Under the pieces are notes generated by a model. The model worked only from the letters and a program-made list of their open reading frames with translations, ran no database searches and had not been told where the DNA came from. DNA of 64,000 nucleotides from an uncultured Acidobacteriota bacterium (lineage in GTDB: Bacteria; Acidobacteriota; UBA6911; CAINFC01), in contig CAINFC010000138.1 in NCBI GenBank assembly GCA_903847975.1, forward strand, positions 1 through 64,000, given 5' to 3'. The position numbers were made by a program, and so were the translations under genes. This document shows, piece by piece, positions 10,092 through 18,666 of the stretch (position 1 is the stretch's first letter; each line of letters begins with the position of its first letter).

Positions 10092-10355
10092 TCAGGTCAA
10101 TGCTCCTGCCTCCCTGAGCTTTCTCAGAAACGAGTCGAGATCGTGGCGCGCTTCTTTCATCGACACCTGGTATTCCGAGACAATGATATCGGCGATGTCG
10201 ACGACGCTTTGGTTGGAAATCAGCAATTCAATAATGCGCGTGCCGAGAGCATTGAGAACCAGCACCCGGCCGCTGTCGGCAAGCACCATCACGGCCACAC
10301 CGTCGATCGTCTGCATGGCCACCTGGGGGTGAAGGGAGAGGTGCTCATCCTTCAT
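10092..10355 (-). CDS. PqqD-like RiPP recognition protein
   Basis: PqqD-like proteins bind the leader of a precursor peptide and present it to a radical SAM enzyme (RRE fold). The 87 residues match the family: HPQVAMQTIDGVAVMVLADSGRVLVLNALGTRIIELL, then a helical part with D-I-I-x-x-Y and a final LREAGAL. ATG 10355 has GGAGG seven bases upstream and overlaps the end of the kinase-like gene by 11 bases, so the two are coupled. It is the last gene of the minus-strand peptide cluster. PQQ synthesis itself is unlikely because pqqA, pqqB and pqqC are absent. Confidence 0.88.
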   Translation of the reverse strand: MKDEHLSLHPQVAMQTIDGVAVMVLADSGRVLVLNALGTRIIELLISNQSVVDIADIIVSEYQVSMKEARHDLDSFLRKLREAGALT

Positions 10356-11166
10356 GGATTTCCCTCCAGAACCCAGCGTCGGGACGAAAGTGCAAGGCGC
10401 GCACGGGAACTCGTTCGTGGATCTCCCGGCATAAGGTCATCACGCGCTGGGCTCGCCCGACATCCGTAATGATAAAAGGAACGCAGGCCAGCAGACGGGC
10501 GATGGCTTCCGGACCGGTGAGGCCGGCTACGCGGTGCTGCGGCGCTTGGACCAGGGCCAACAGGCAGTGTAGACCGGCGGATTGGTTCACTCGTGGCGCT
10601 TCGAGGAAATCACCGCGAAAAGGCACGCCAAATAATCGAACCTTACTGCCCTGAATTTTCAGGATGATCAGGTCATCACTCAGCACCGTATCATCCAGAG
10701 AGAGTCGTGCCACCGTCGTCTTGCCGCTGCCGGATGGGCCCAAAAAGACATACCCAAGGTCATGGCGAATTATTCCCGCGGCATGCAACAGCAATCCGCC
10801 GGCGCGCAGGCACAGATGCGCATAAAGCAGGCGCAGGAAATTTTCTATATCTATCCCCGGTGCGATCTCCAGGAATGCCTCTCCGCGTTCCAGGTCTATC
10901 CATCCGGCATCGAAATAAGAGCGGTAGTGCAGCCGGCCCCCACGTTCCGTGCATTCGATGATCCACCTTCCCGGCTTCATGGGAATGAATTGCGCCCGGT
11001 GGTTGACCTGCACCTGAAGGATCGCCTGCGGATTTTGATTGATAACGATGAACTCGGCATAGCGCGCGGTTACCGCCCTTCTTAACGAGGGGTCGCCAAT
11101 GGCCAGCGCCACGGTGATACCGGCCAGGTTAAGTTCTATTGCCGGCTCAGAAAAATTCAAGGCCAT
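10345..11166 (-). CDS. HPr-kinase-like protein of a RiPP cluster
   Basis: A 273-residue protein with a C-terminal HprK-like kinase fold: Walker A GPSGSGKTT at 143-151, an SDD motif at 163-165 in the usual position of the catalytic acid, and a G-x-PF-x-G segment near 174-180. The first 120 residues are a divergent N-terminal domain. HprK-like proteins occur with PqqD and radical SAM genes in SynChlorMet-type cassettes, and as lasso-peptide kinases (PadeK/ThcoK type) that phosphorylate a C-terminal serine. The gene starts 12 bases after the small peptide gene, which ends in Ser-Ser. Peptide phosphorylation is therefore a reasonable but untested role; true HPr kinase is less likely in this context. 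Confidence 0.8.
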   Translation of the reverse strand: MALNFSEPAIELNLAGITVALAIGDPSLRRAVTARYAEFIVINQNPQAILQVQVNHRAQFIPMKPGRWIIECTERGGRLHYRSYFDAGWIDLERGEAFLEIAPGIDIENFLRLLYAHLCLRAGGLLLHAAGIIRHDLGYVFLGPSGSGKTTVARLSLDDTVLSDDLIILKIQGSKVRLFGVPFRGDFLEAPRVNQSAGLHCLLALVQAPQHRVAGLTGPEAIARLLACVPFIITDVGRAQRVMTLCREIHERVPVRALHFRPDAGFWREIHEG

Positions 11167-11178
11167 GGAATCCTGGGC

Positions 11179-11385
11179 TTAGCTGGAGATAGGCCCTTGA
11201 GGGCAAAATCCGGGATTGCCCTTTGCCGGCGGCGAGGGAGCGCAAACTGCTGTTTGCATAACCTCCAGGTCCGAAATATAGACGATCTGCGGCGCTTCAT
11301 ATTTCTTTTTTAGGGGCTTTTCCGCCGATCCGAAGCTCCCGGTCCCATTGGGATCACCCGGTAGACAAGGCAAAGGGTCGCTCAT
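11179..11385 (-). CDS. Candidate RiPP precursor peptide
   Basis: A 68-residue peptide between the radical SAM and HprK-like genes. GAGGAGG (complement of 11394-11400) lies eight bases before ATG 11385, so this start is preferred over the in-frame GTG at 11391. The middle part contains KKKYEAPQI (Tyr29-x-x-Pro32-x-Ile34), which resembles the YxxPxL leader motif read by PqqD-type recognition proteins in lasso-peptide pathways. The C-terminal tail after ISDLEVM is rich in Pro and Gly, holds Cys48 and Cys61, and ends GPISS. These are natural targets for thioether or other crosslinks and for serine phosphorylation. No homologue is recognised; precursor status is inferred from size, position and motif. 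Confidence 0.72.
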   Translation of the reverse strand: MSDPLPCLPGDPNGTGSFGSAEKPLKKKYEAPQIVYISDLEVMQTAVCAPSPPAKGNPGFCPQGPISS

Positions 11386-11418
11386 CAACACATCCTCCTC
11401 ACGGCAATTTTCTTGCGC

Positions 11419-12543
11419 TCAACACGGTCCATGGTATGGGGCCGCCAGATCGCGTAAATGCGCCGGAATGGGAAAATCGGCCGGCAGCACACCCTGCTCG
11501 ACCATTACCTGACGCCGGGCCAGCGCTTCGCGGCAGTCGGCAGACGCCGGTCCCTGCCAGTCTCCGTCTTCCACCTGGGCCAACCCGCAGCAGCGCAGGC
11601 ACTGATGCCGCAACTCGCATGACCGGCAAACCGGCAGCCGGCCGATCGTCAGGCTGCGGATCTCCTGCCAAATGGGTGCTTCTTCCCAAATGCTCCGGAG
11701 CGGGCGGGTGCAGAGATTGCCTGCCGACTGGCGCAGCTGCACGCAAGGAAAGACGTTGCCGAAAGGATCGATGGCCAGCGAGTTCAGGCCAATCTTGCAA
11801 GTGCGTCCATCGGGCGCAACGCAGCGATCCACCCAGGCATCTCCCTCCAGAATTTCGCGAAACAGCCGGACCAGCTGATCGTAGGTCAGACGGTGCTCCA
11901 GCGGCGAAAGGTCGCCGTTATCCCTGGGCGTGATCGTCGTGCTGAAATGAAACTGGGCCCCCAGGTCGTCAGCCAGCTTTTCCATCTCGCGCCGTTCCTG
12001 CCAATTCTCGCGCATCAATGGAACCTTCATCTTTGTCCGCACGCCGCGCTCGCGCAGCAAGTCCAATGCCCCGATGGCCATCTCCCAGGACCGTTGCCGT
12101 CCCGTAATTTGATCGTGCCTTTCCGGCGAGATGCTGTAAACGCTGATTTCAACCGCATAGGGATGCAGTGCGGCGATGCGGTCCGCCACCGTTGGATTGA
12201 TTAGGATCCCATTGGTGAACAGCCGGAGCAGGAGGCGTCGGGATCGGGCATACGCAGCGATCTGAAAAAAATCGCGCCGCACCAAAATCTCGCCTCCCGA
12301 AAGTAAAAGATTCAGGGCTCCCAGGTCCACCAGTTCATCCACCACGCGGAAACAGTCGACCGTGGACAGCTCACCCGGTACCTCCGTATTGGACGGCAGG
12401 ATATTCACATAGCAATGCGAGCAGCGTTCATTGCAGCGATAGGTCAGTTCCCAATGAACGGAGAGCAGGCGATGAGTCTGCTCGGTTCCGGAGACGAGTT
12501 GCTCGTAAATGGCGGCAGGACGGCTTGTTCGATCAGTGCCCAC
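11419..12543 (-). CDS. Radical SAM/SPASM peptide-modifying enzyme
   Basis: A 374-residue enzyme with the radical SAM motif CNERCSHC (Cys37, Cys41, Cys44), the LLSGGE segment, and a full seven-cysteine SPASM signature near the C-terminus (CX12GX4C, then CX2CX5CX3C, then a final Cys in SADC). SPASM enzymes bind two extra iron-sulfur clusters and usually modify ribosomal peptides. The next gene downstream encodes the likely substrate. The start is GTG 12543, which has no good ribosome-binding site of its own; an SD-preceded 20-codon ORF in the same frame ends nine bases upstream (see 12553-12615), so translation may be coupled. The exact chemistry (thioether, C-C link, epimerisation) cannot be told. 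Confidence 0.9.
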   Translation of the reverse strand: MGTDRTSRPAAIYEQLVSGTEQTHRLLSVHWELTYRCNERCSHCYVNILPSNTEVPGELSTVDCFRVVDELVDLGALNLLLSGGEILVRRDFFQIAAYARSRRLLLRLFTNGILINPTVADRIAALHPYAVEISVYSISPERHDQITGRQRSWEMAIGALDLLRERGVRTKMKVPLMRENWQERREMEKLADDLGAQFHFSTTITPRDNGDLSPLEHRLTYDQLVRLFREILEGDAWVDRCVAPDGRTCKIGLNSLAIDPFGNVFPCVQLRQSAGNLCTRPLRSIWEEAPIWQEIRSLTIGRLPVCRSCELRHQCLRCCGLAQVEDGDWQGPASADCREALARRQVMVEQGVLPADFPIPAHLRDLAAPYHGPC

Positions 12544-12552
12544 GGGCCTATT

Positions 12553-12615
12553 TTAAACCGGCCGCAGGGGAAGATCAATAAAAACAGGAACCGCAATGAT
12601 CCCTTTTAATTTCAT
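12553..12615 (-). CDS. SD-preceded 20-codon ORF ahead of the radical SAM gene
   Basis: ATG 12615 is preceded by a strong GGAGG, the best ribosome-binding site in this area. It encodes MKLKGIIAVPVFIDLPLRPV and stops at TAA 12553-12555. The stop is followed by three codons and then the GTG of the radical SAM gene in the same frame. It may be a leader that couples translation, or the true N-terminus of the enzyme interrupted by a stop codon. No homology is recognised. Confidence 0.45.
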   Translation of the reverse strand: MKLKGIIAVPVFIDLPLRPV

Positions 12616-12870
12616 GGTTCCTCCGTTATTGTTCCTGAAATAAATGAAGTCATTTTTTGGACTGCATCAAATCGTAATTGAGGTCGACAACAAAGCGAGC
12701 CACGCAGCAACTCTTTCCAAGGTGTCTCAGGGCAGTCCATGTCAAGGTATCGCCGGGCAAAACCGGCGGGCCTTGGAATGTAGAGAAGCTGGGGTGCCGG
12801 AAACGATCGGGAATTTCCATGGTCGGCGGATAAATCGGATGAAGCTGTAAAAAGTATGTATTGTAATGCT
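12616..12870. other. Non-coding region upstream of the peptide cluster
   Basis: No gene is supported here. It should contain the minus-strand promoter of the peptide cluster; TTGATG-type -35 elements can be found about 60 bases before ATG 12615, but no convincing -10 box pairs with them. Confidence 0.35.
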
Positions 12871-13017
12871 TTGCCGTCCCTTACGGGACTTTCGTATGTG
12901 CCGCACAGGGCGAAATAGCGGATATCGAACCGTTGTGCTTGGCCATGGCCTCGGGATGTCTCGCGTAAACCGGCACAGGACGGTTATTCCGAGGCAAAGT
13001 CCCGTCGGGGACGGCAA
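12871..13017 (-). repeat. 146-bp inverted-repeat element, copy B
   Basis: Reverse-orientation copy of the element at 122-267. Its ends are near-perfect inverted repeats: 19 of 22 bases agree between the left end (TTGCCGTCCCTTACGGGAC...) and the complement of the right end. Together the two copies bracket a 12.6-kb stretch that includes the peptide cluster. The bases after it (13018-13090) contain a GCCGGGTTGG...GGGACGGCACAGCC segment that also has a counterpart after copy A (near 293-345). Confidence 0.7.
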
Positions 13018-13093
13018 GATTATAACCCGGGAATTGGTTGCCGGGTTGGCTCCAACCGGGACGGCACAGCCAGACCAAAGCGACGGATGGGAG

Positions 13094-14359
13094 CTAGGCT
13101 TTGCGGGAAATGGTGGCGCCCAGGGCCTGCAGCTTTTCCTCGATCCGCTCGTAGCCCCGATCCAGGTGATAGATGCGATCGATGCAGGTCTCCCCGTCGG
13201 CTACCAGGGCGGCAAGGATCAGGCAGGCGCTGGCCCGCAAGTCGGAAGCCAGCACGTTGGCGCCGGCCAGGGGCGTCTTCCCGCGGACAATGGCCTGACG
13301 CCCGTCGACCTTGATGTCGGCTCCCATGCGCAGCAGCTCGCCGACATGCATGAAGCGGTTTTCGAAGATGTTTTCGGTCAGCACGGCCACCCCGTCCGCC
13401 TGGGTCATCAGGCTCATGTACTGGGCCTGCATGTCGGTGGCAAATCCGGGGTAGGGCTGGGTGATCATGTCGCAGGCCTGCAGGCGGCTTCCCGGGCGCA
13501 CCCGGACGGTGGTCTCATCGAGCTGGTCGACCGGCACGCCGGCTTCCGAAAGCTTCTGAATGAAAGCGGAAAGGTGCGCGGGGACGCAACGGCCGATTAC
13601 CACGTCCCCCCGGGTGATGGCCCCGGCCATCAGGAAGGTGCCGGCCTCGATGCGGTCCGGAATGATGCGATGCCGTGCACCGCCCAGCCGCTCCACTCCC
13701 TGGATGGTGATCACCGGCGTGCCCGCCCCCTGGATCCGGGCGCCCATGGCATTGAGCAGGTGGGCCAGGTCGGTGATCTCCGGCTCCTGGGCGGCGTTGC
13801 GCAGCACGGTTTGCCCTTCGGCCAGCGTCGCGGCCATCATCAGGTTTTCCGTGCCGGTGACGGTGACCATGTCAAAATAGATTTCCGCGCCCTGTAATCG
13901 CGGGGCGGCGACGTCCACATAGCCGTGGTCGGAGGAAACCCGGGCCCCCAGCTTTTCGAACCCCTTGAGGTGCAGGTTGATCGGACGGGTTCCGATGGCG
14001 CAGCCTCCCGGCATGGAAACCCGCGCTTTCCCTTCCCGGGCCAGAAGCGGCCCCAGGACCAGGACCGACGCCCGCATGGTCTTCACCAGGTCATAAGGGG
14101 CGACGACGGACTTGAGCCGGTCGGCGCAGATCGAGGCCCTCCTGGCGGGGGAGGAAAAATCGGTATCGGCCTCGGCGCCCAGAACCTGCAGCAGGCCCAG
14201 CAGAGTGCGAATGTCCCGGACCGCCGGTAAATTCTCCAGAGTGACGGTGTCCCGGGTCAGAAGGCAGGCGGCAATCAGGGGCAGCGCGGAGTTCTTGGCA
14301 CCGCTCACCTCGACCCGGCCCTCCAGCGGGCGTCCGCCGGAGATGATCAGCTTATCCAT
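13094..14359 (-). CDS. murA: UDP-N-acetylglucosamine 1-carboxyvinyltransferase
   Basis: MurA adds enolpyruvate from PEP to UDP-N-acetylglucosamine, the first committed step of peptidoglycan synthesis in the cytoplasm. The 421 residues match the family throughout: [13 protein letters not shown] with Lys22 and Asn23, the loop [11 protein letters not shown] with catalytic Cys120 (the fosfomycin target), and the C-terminal [14 protein letters not shown] segment. AAGGAG precedes ATG 14359. It begins 21 bases after glcF and is probably co-transcribed with the glycolate oxidase genes, an odd pairing that likely has no metabolic meaning. Confidence 0.97.
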   Translation of the reverse strand: MDKLIISGGRPLEGRVEVSGAKNSALPLIAACLLTRDTVTLENLPAVRDIRTLLGLLQVLGAEADTDFSSPARRASICADRLKSVVAPYDLVKTMRASVLVLGPLLAREGKARVSMPGGCAIGTRPINLHLKGFEKLGARVSSDHGYVDVAAPRLQGAEIYFDMVTVTGTENLMMAATLAEGQTVLRNAAQEPEITDLAHLLNAMGARIQGAGTPVITIQGVERLGGARHRIIPDRIEAGTFLMAGAITRGDVVIGRCVPAHLSAFIQKLSEAGVPVDQLDETTVRVRPGSRLQACDMITQPYPGFATDMQAQYMSLMTQADGVAVLTENIFENRFMHVGELLRMGADIKVDGRQAIVRGKTPLAGANVLASDLRASACLILAALVADGETCIDRIYHLDRGYERIEEKLQALGATISRKA

Positions 14360-14380
14360 TCCGTTTCTCCTTGCTTGGGA

Positions 14381-15766
14381 TCAGGGTTTCCTGCCTAGAC
14401 GGTACTGCGCGGCCAGCAGTTCGGCCGGGTGGCGCACCTCCACGGGCACCCCGAACCGGCGGGCTCCGTAGCGCAGCTGCAGCAGGCAGACCGGATTTCC
14501 GGTGGCCAGAACTTCCGCCCCGGTCGAGGCGATGTCCTTCATCTTTTTTTCCAGGATGCGCATGGAAAGCTCGTACTGCATGATGTTGTAGGTGCCGGCC
14601 CCGCCGCAGCACTGGTCGGCATTGGGCAGCTCCACCCATTCGATGCCGGGAATGGAGCGCAGCACTCGGCGGGGTTCGGCCGACACCTTCTGCCCGTGGA
14701 GCAAATGGCAGGGTTCGTCGTAGGTCAGGCGCTTTTCCAGCCCGGCTTCGGGAGGGGCAAAGCCGATGCGCACCAGGAACTGGGAGATGTCCGCCGTCTG
14801 CGCGGATACCTTTTCCGCCTCGCTCCGCAGGGCAGGGCAGTAATCGGCGGCCCAGCGGCCATATTCCTTGAGCACCGCCCCGCACCCGGCGGCATTGGAA
14901 ATGATGGCGTCGACCTCCAGGGGAGCGAGGACCCCGACATTGGTTTTCATCTGGCGCAGGGCTTCGGCAAAGGCGCCGGAATGGCTCTGCACCGCACCGC
15001 AGCAGCCCTGCCCCTCGGGCACCAGCACCTCGCAGCCGTTGTGCTGGAGGATCTCCACGGTGGCGTGCTGGATGTCGGCCATGGTTTCGTCCATGACGCA
15101 GCCGGTGAAAAAAGCGACTCGGTATTTCCGCTCCCCGCGCGCCGGGTACCGTATCCCTTTTTTCAGCAGGCGGCGGGCGGGGGGGATGTCCGGCAGGAGC
15201 TGCTCCAGCTCCGACCACTTCGGGGAAAGCAGCTTCAGGAGGCCGCTGCGCCGGAGCAGAAAGCGCAGCCCGCACACCTGGTAAAGGCGCAGGGCGCGCG
15301 CCGCCAGGTGCAGGACCCGCGGCCGGCGAAAGATCTGGCCGAAGACCAGGGAGCGAAGGAGGCGCTCCGTCCAGGGGCGTTTGCGGTGCTCCTCGATGGC
15401 CTCCCGGGCTTCCTCCAGAAGCCGCTCGTAGCGGACACCGGCCGGGCAGGCGCTCTCGCAGGCCCGGCAGCCGAGGCAGAGATCGATGTGGTCGGCGATT
15501 CGCGAGTTCCAGGGAATGGTCCCCTCCTGCGCCGCCCGCATCAGAAACAGCCGGCCCCGGGGGGAATCGGACTCGAAGCCGAGCTCGCGATAGGTCGGGC
15601 ACTGCGCCAGGCAAAGCCCGCAGTGCACGCAATCCACGTAGAAGTCCGCTTTTTCCCGGCTTCTTTTTTTCCAGGGAAGGTCTTCCAGACGGCTTTTAGG
15701 CAGATCCGCCGGAGAAGCTCCCGGCGCACCCGCCGGGTGGGGTGTGGATTCCAGGGGGGGCTTCAT
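14381..15766 (-). CDS. glcF: Glycolate oxidase iron-sulfur subunit
   Basis: GlcF passes electrons from the flavin subunits to the quinone pool. This 461-residue protein has two [4Fe-4S] motifs near the N-terminus, CVHCGLCLAQCP and CLGCRACESACP, followed by two CCG-type domains (GCCGAVQSHSG and CCGGAGTYN). The ATG overlaps the glcE stop (ATGA at 15763-15766), so translation is coupled. Length is slightly above the usual 410-430 because of an N-terminal Pro-rich extension. With glcD and glcE it forms the standard three-subunit (S)-2-hydroxyacid oxidase; glycolate is the classical substrate, D-lactate another possibility. Confidence 0.93.
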   Translation of the reverse strand: MKPPLESTPHPAGAPGASPADLPKSRLEDLPWKKRSREKADFYVDCVHCGLCLAQCPTYRELGFESDSPRGRLFLMRAAQEGTIPWNSRIADHIDLCLGCRACESACPAGVRYERLLEEAREAIEEHRKRPWTERLLRSLVFGQIFRRPRVLHLAARALRLYQVCGLRFLLRRSGLLKLLSPKWSELEQLLPDIPPARRLLKKGIRYPARGERKYRVAFFTGCVMDETMADIQHATVEILQHNGCEVLVPEGQGCCGAVQSHSGAFAEALRQMKTNVGVLAPLEVDAIISNAAGCGAVLKEYGRWAADYCPALRSEAEKVSAQTADISQFLVRIGFAPPEAGLEKRLTYDEPCHLLHGQKVSAEPRRVLRSIPGIEWVELPNADQCCGGAGTYNIMQYELSMRILEKKMKDIASTGAEVLATGNPVCLLQLRYGARRFGVPVEVRHPAELLAAQYRLGRKP

Positions 15767-17073
15767 TGGCGGCCTACGTAACGTCCCGGATTCAATATGC
15801 TTTTGGGATCCAGCTGCTTTTTGATCTGCAGCATCAGTTCCAGCGGCCTTCCTTCCACGCCCCAGACTTCAAAAAGCTCCTTAAGCTCCCGCGGCGCCCG
15901 GGCCAGGATGAGCTCCGCGCGGCGGGTGCGAAGCCGGCGACGCAGGGTTTCCAGCCATGAGGCCAGCTCTGCCCAGGAGCCGTCTTCCGCCGCTCTCCGC
16001 GGGAAGAGCACCCAGAGTAAATTGCAGCCGGCGTAACAGAGCCAGGTGAAGGGGCGGCCGGATCGCTCCGAAAAAGCGCGGCATTCCCGCAGCAGATCCG
16101 CCGTCAGCGAGAAAGGGGCAATGACCTTGAGCAAGACGTCGTCCGGGGAGCGGGAATCGAAGCCGAACCGGGAAATCCGCTGCCAGAAAGGATCCCCGGC
16201 GGATTCTTCGACCCAGCGGATGGCTTCTCCGGCCAGGGGGCCAGCCAGCTCCGAGACCTGGCGGCATTGCCAGGCAACGGATTCCGGGTGTCCGGCAAAC
16301 TGAACAGCCAGCTCGAGGGCCTCCTCCGGGACACCGGCCGGGTCCGTGGCCTCCAGGACCCGTCCGGGGGCGATCACCTGCGAGCGCGGGGCCAGGCCCC
16401 GATCCAGGATCTGCTGCCCGATACGCTGCAGGGCGGAAAAATCGGACTGGCGGATTCTCCCGCTGCATGCATATTCCGCGAGGGGCGCGGTTTTAAGGTG
16501 GAATTCGGTGAAAACTCCGAGCCAGCCCAGCGAGCCGGCATAAAATTTGGAGAGGTCGTAGCCGCTGACATTCTTGACTACCTGGCCGCCGCACTTGGTC
16601 CGGGCCCCTTCGGCGGTGACCACGCGAATGCCCAGGATGTGGTCCCGCAGCCGGCCGTGCTGCAGCCGCATCGGGCCGTAGGCATTGACGGCCACCAGGC
16701 CGCCGATGGTGCTTTCCGGGCCGGCCTCGGGATCGACCGGCAGGAACTGGCGGTGGGCGGCGAGCTCTTCCTGAATACGGTGGAGGGTGCATCCGGCCTG
16801 GACGGTGAGCAGCATGTCATCCGGCCGGCAGGAAACCACCTGGTCCATTCCGGCCAGGGACAGCCCGATATCCGAGGAGCGGGGCGGGTTTCCCCAGTCG
16901 AGATGGCTCCGGCCGCCCATCGGTATGACGGATTGCCCGCGCCCGTTGGCTTCGGCCAGAAGAGCGGCCAGCTCCGCCTCCCCGGCGGGCTGCCGCCAGG
17001 AGCCGATGGTGCGGCCGTCGATGCGCACCGCGGAAAGCGCTTCCTGCGTCTGGGGTGTCCCGGGGGCGCTCAT
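15763..17073 (-). CDS. glcE: Glycolate oxidase FAD-binding subunit GlcE
   Basis: A 436-residue FAD-linked protein of the PCMH type, with PMGGRSHLDWGN near residue 45 and TIGGLVAVNAYGP near 120 as FAD-contact segments. It is the second flavin subunit of the glycolate oxidase complex. ATG 17073 overlaps the glcD stop (ATGA at 17070-17073), which selects it over an upstream in-frame start at 17106; its own stop overlaps the glcF start. The chain is longer than Escherichia coli GlcE (350) but has the same order of motifs. Confidence 0.88.
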   Translation of the reverse strand: MSAPGTPQTQEALSAVRIDGRTIGSWRQPAGEAELAALLAEANGRGQSVIPMGGRSHLDWGNPPRSSDIGLSLAGMDQVVSCRPDDMLLTVQAGCTLHRIQEELAAHRQFLPVDPEAGPESTIGGLVAVNAYGPMRLQHGRLRDHILGIRVVTAEGARTKCGGQVVKNVSGYDLSKFYAGSLGWLGVFTEFHLKTAPLAEYACSGRIRQSDFSALQRIGQQILDRGLAPRSQVIAPGRVLEATDPAGVPEEALELAVQFAGHPESVAWQCRQVSELAGPLAGEAIRWVEESAGDPFWQRISRFGFDSRSPDDVLLKVIAPFSLTADLLRECRAFSERSGRPFTWLCYAGCNLLWVLFPRRAAEDGSWAELASWLETLRRRLRTRRAELILARAPRELKELFEVWGVEGRPLELMLQIKKQLDPKSILNPGRYVGRQ

Positions 17074-18533
17074 GCGGCATCGGCCCCGAACTGCCGGCTT
17101 TCGCACTTCTCCGGTTCCGGAATCAGCTTGCCCGGATTGCAGAGGTTGCGGGGGTTGAAGACGGAGCGCAACCGCCGCATGACCTCCAGATCTTCTTCGC
17201 TGAAGACCAGCCGCATGTAAGGTAGCTTGTCCACCCCGATTCCATGCTCTCCGCTGATGGTGCCCCCGCGAGCCAGGCAGGCTTTGACGATCTGCCCCGC
17301 CGCCTCCAGAACCCGGTTCGTCAGGGCTTTGTCGCGCCGGTCGAAAAGCAGATGGGGATGCAGGTTTCCGTCTCCGGCGTGAAAGCAGTTGGAAATGTGC
17401 AGGTCGTACTCTTCGGCGATCCGGTAAACCTCCTCCAGCATTTCGGGCAGGAGGGAGCGCGGCACGGTCACATCCTGCACCAGGCAGTCGGGGGCCAGCT
17501 GCCCCTGGGCGCCGTAGGATCTCTTGCGTCCGGCCCAGAGACGGGCGCGCTCTTCTTCGTTCCGCGCCATGCGGATCACGCTGGGATGGTTGGCCTCGGC
17601 AATGGCCCGGATGCGCTGGGCCTGCTCTTCCAGTCCGGCTTGAAAGCCGTCTATTTCCACCAGCAGAACCGCTGCCACGTCCCGTGGGTAGCCGGCGGCA
17701 TAAACCGACTGCTCCACCGCCTCAATGCCGTTGTGGTCGATCATCTCCAGGGCCGCCGGGATGATCCCTCCGGCAATGATTTGCGAAACGGTGCGCCCGG
17801 CTTCTTCCAGGCGGGGAAAGCCGATCAGCAAAGTCTGTACCGCCTGAGGCAGGGGAGTCAGCTTCAGCGTGGCCTGGGTGCAGATGCCCAGCGTGCCCTC
17901 CGATCCGACAAAGAGCCCGACCAGGTCCAGCCCGGCCGCATCCCCCCAGGGCGAACCGAGCCCGGCTACGGTTCCATCGCCCAGGACGACTTCCAGGCCG
18001 AGGACATGGTTCCCGGTGACCCCGTACTTGAGGCAGTGAGGTCCTCCGGCGTTTTCGGCAATATTGCCGCCCAGCACCGCGGCGACCTGGCTGGAGGGAT
18101 CCGGGGCGAAATGCAGCTTCATCGGCTCCAGGGCCTTGGTCAGGAAGGAATTGATGACTCCCGGCTGTACTTCGGCCATCCGGTTTTCGGGGTCCGCAGA
18201 GAGAATCCGGTTCATGTGAGAAGTCTGCAGCACCACGCTGCCTGGCAGGGGGAGAGCCCCGCCGCTCAGCCCGGTCCCCGATCCGCGCGGCAGGAAGGGG
18301 ATGTCGTTTTCCAGGAGCAGCCGCACGGCGGCGGCCGTCTGGGAGGTGTCGGCGGGAAAGACCACCGCGGCCGGGGACTGCTGATGATAGGTGATGGCGT
18401 CGCAGGAGTACACGAGCAGATCCACCGGGTCGGTGAGCACGTTCTCCGCGCCGACTATTTTCCGCAGTTCCCCAAGAACCGCCGGCGGAAGTTCCGACGC
18501 TGATTTTTTCCTGGTTTCCTTATCCGTTGACAT
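17070..18533 (-). CDS. glcD: Glycolate oxidase catalytic FAD subunit GlcD
   Basis: GlcD oxidises glycolate (or D-lactate) to the 2-oxoacid using FAD. The 487-residue protein shows the FAD/PCMH segment PRGSGTGLSGGALPLPGSVV, GGNIAENAGGPHCLKYG, and the C-terminal FAD-oxidase motif HAGDGNLHP...GEHGIGVDK. An AAGGA element lies about eight bases before ATG 18533; a TTG at 18575 is an unlikely alternative. It is the first gene of the overlapping glcD-glcE-glcF operon, with murA following. The operon allows growth on or removal of two-carbon acids, consistent with PEP carboxykinase nearby. Confidence 0.94.
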   Translation of the reverse strand: MSTDKETRKKSASELPPAVLGELRKIVGAENVLTDPVDLLVYSCDAITYHQQSPAAVVFPADTSQTAAAVRLLLENDIPFLPRGSGTGLSGGALPLPGSVVLQTSHMNRILSADPENRMAEVQPGVINSFLTKALEPMKLHFAPDPSSQVAAVLGGNIAENAGGPHCLKYGVTGNHVLGLEVVLGDGTVAGLGSPWGDAAGLDLVGLFVGSEGTLGICTQATLKLTPLPQAVQTLLIGFPRLEEAGRTVSQIIAGGIIPAALEMIDHNGIEAVEQSVYAAGYPRDVAAVLLVEIDGFQAGLEEQAQRIRAIAEANHPSVIRMARNEEERARLWAGRKRSYGAQGQLAPDCLVQDVTVPRSLLPEMLEEVYRIAEEYDLHISNCFHAGDGNLHPHLLFDRRDKALTNRVLEAAGQIVKACLARGGTISGEHGIGVDKLPYMRLVFSEEDLEVMRRLRSVFNPRNLCNPGKLIPEPEKCESRQFGADAA

Positions 18534-18666
18534 GGGTCCGTATTCCTTGTCCGTTTCATTTTTCAAAGGAAACAATTGTATGCAGGATGGAGGCCCAAGT
18601 CAAACCCGGGCCGGCAGGTCCTTCCTGGCAGCGGCAGGAAAGCGCTGCCGCTGCCGGGGGAGGAAT

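Noticed and set aside
14429-15781. Plus-strand frame of 450 codons opposite glcF
   Set aside because: The Fe-S motifs and start-stop overlaps prove the minus-strand gene.
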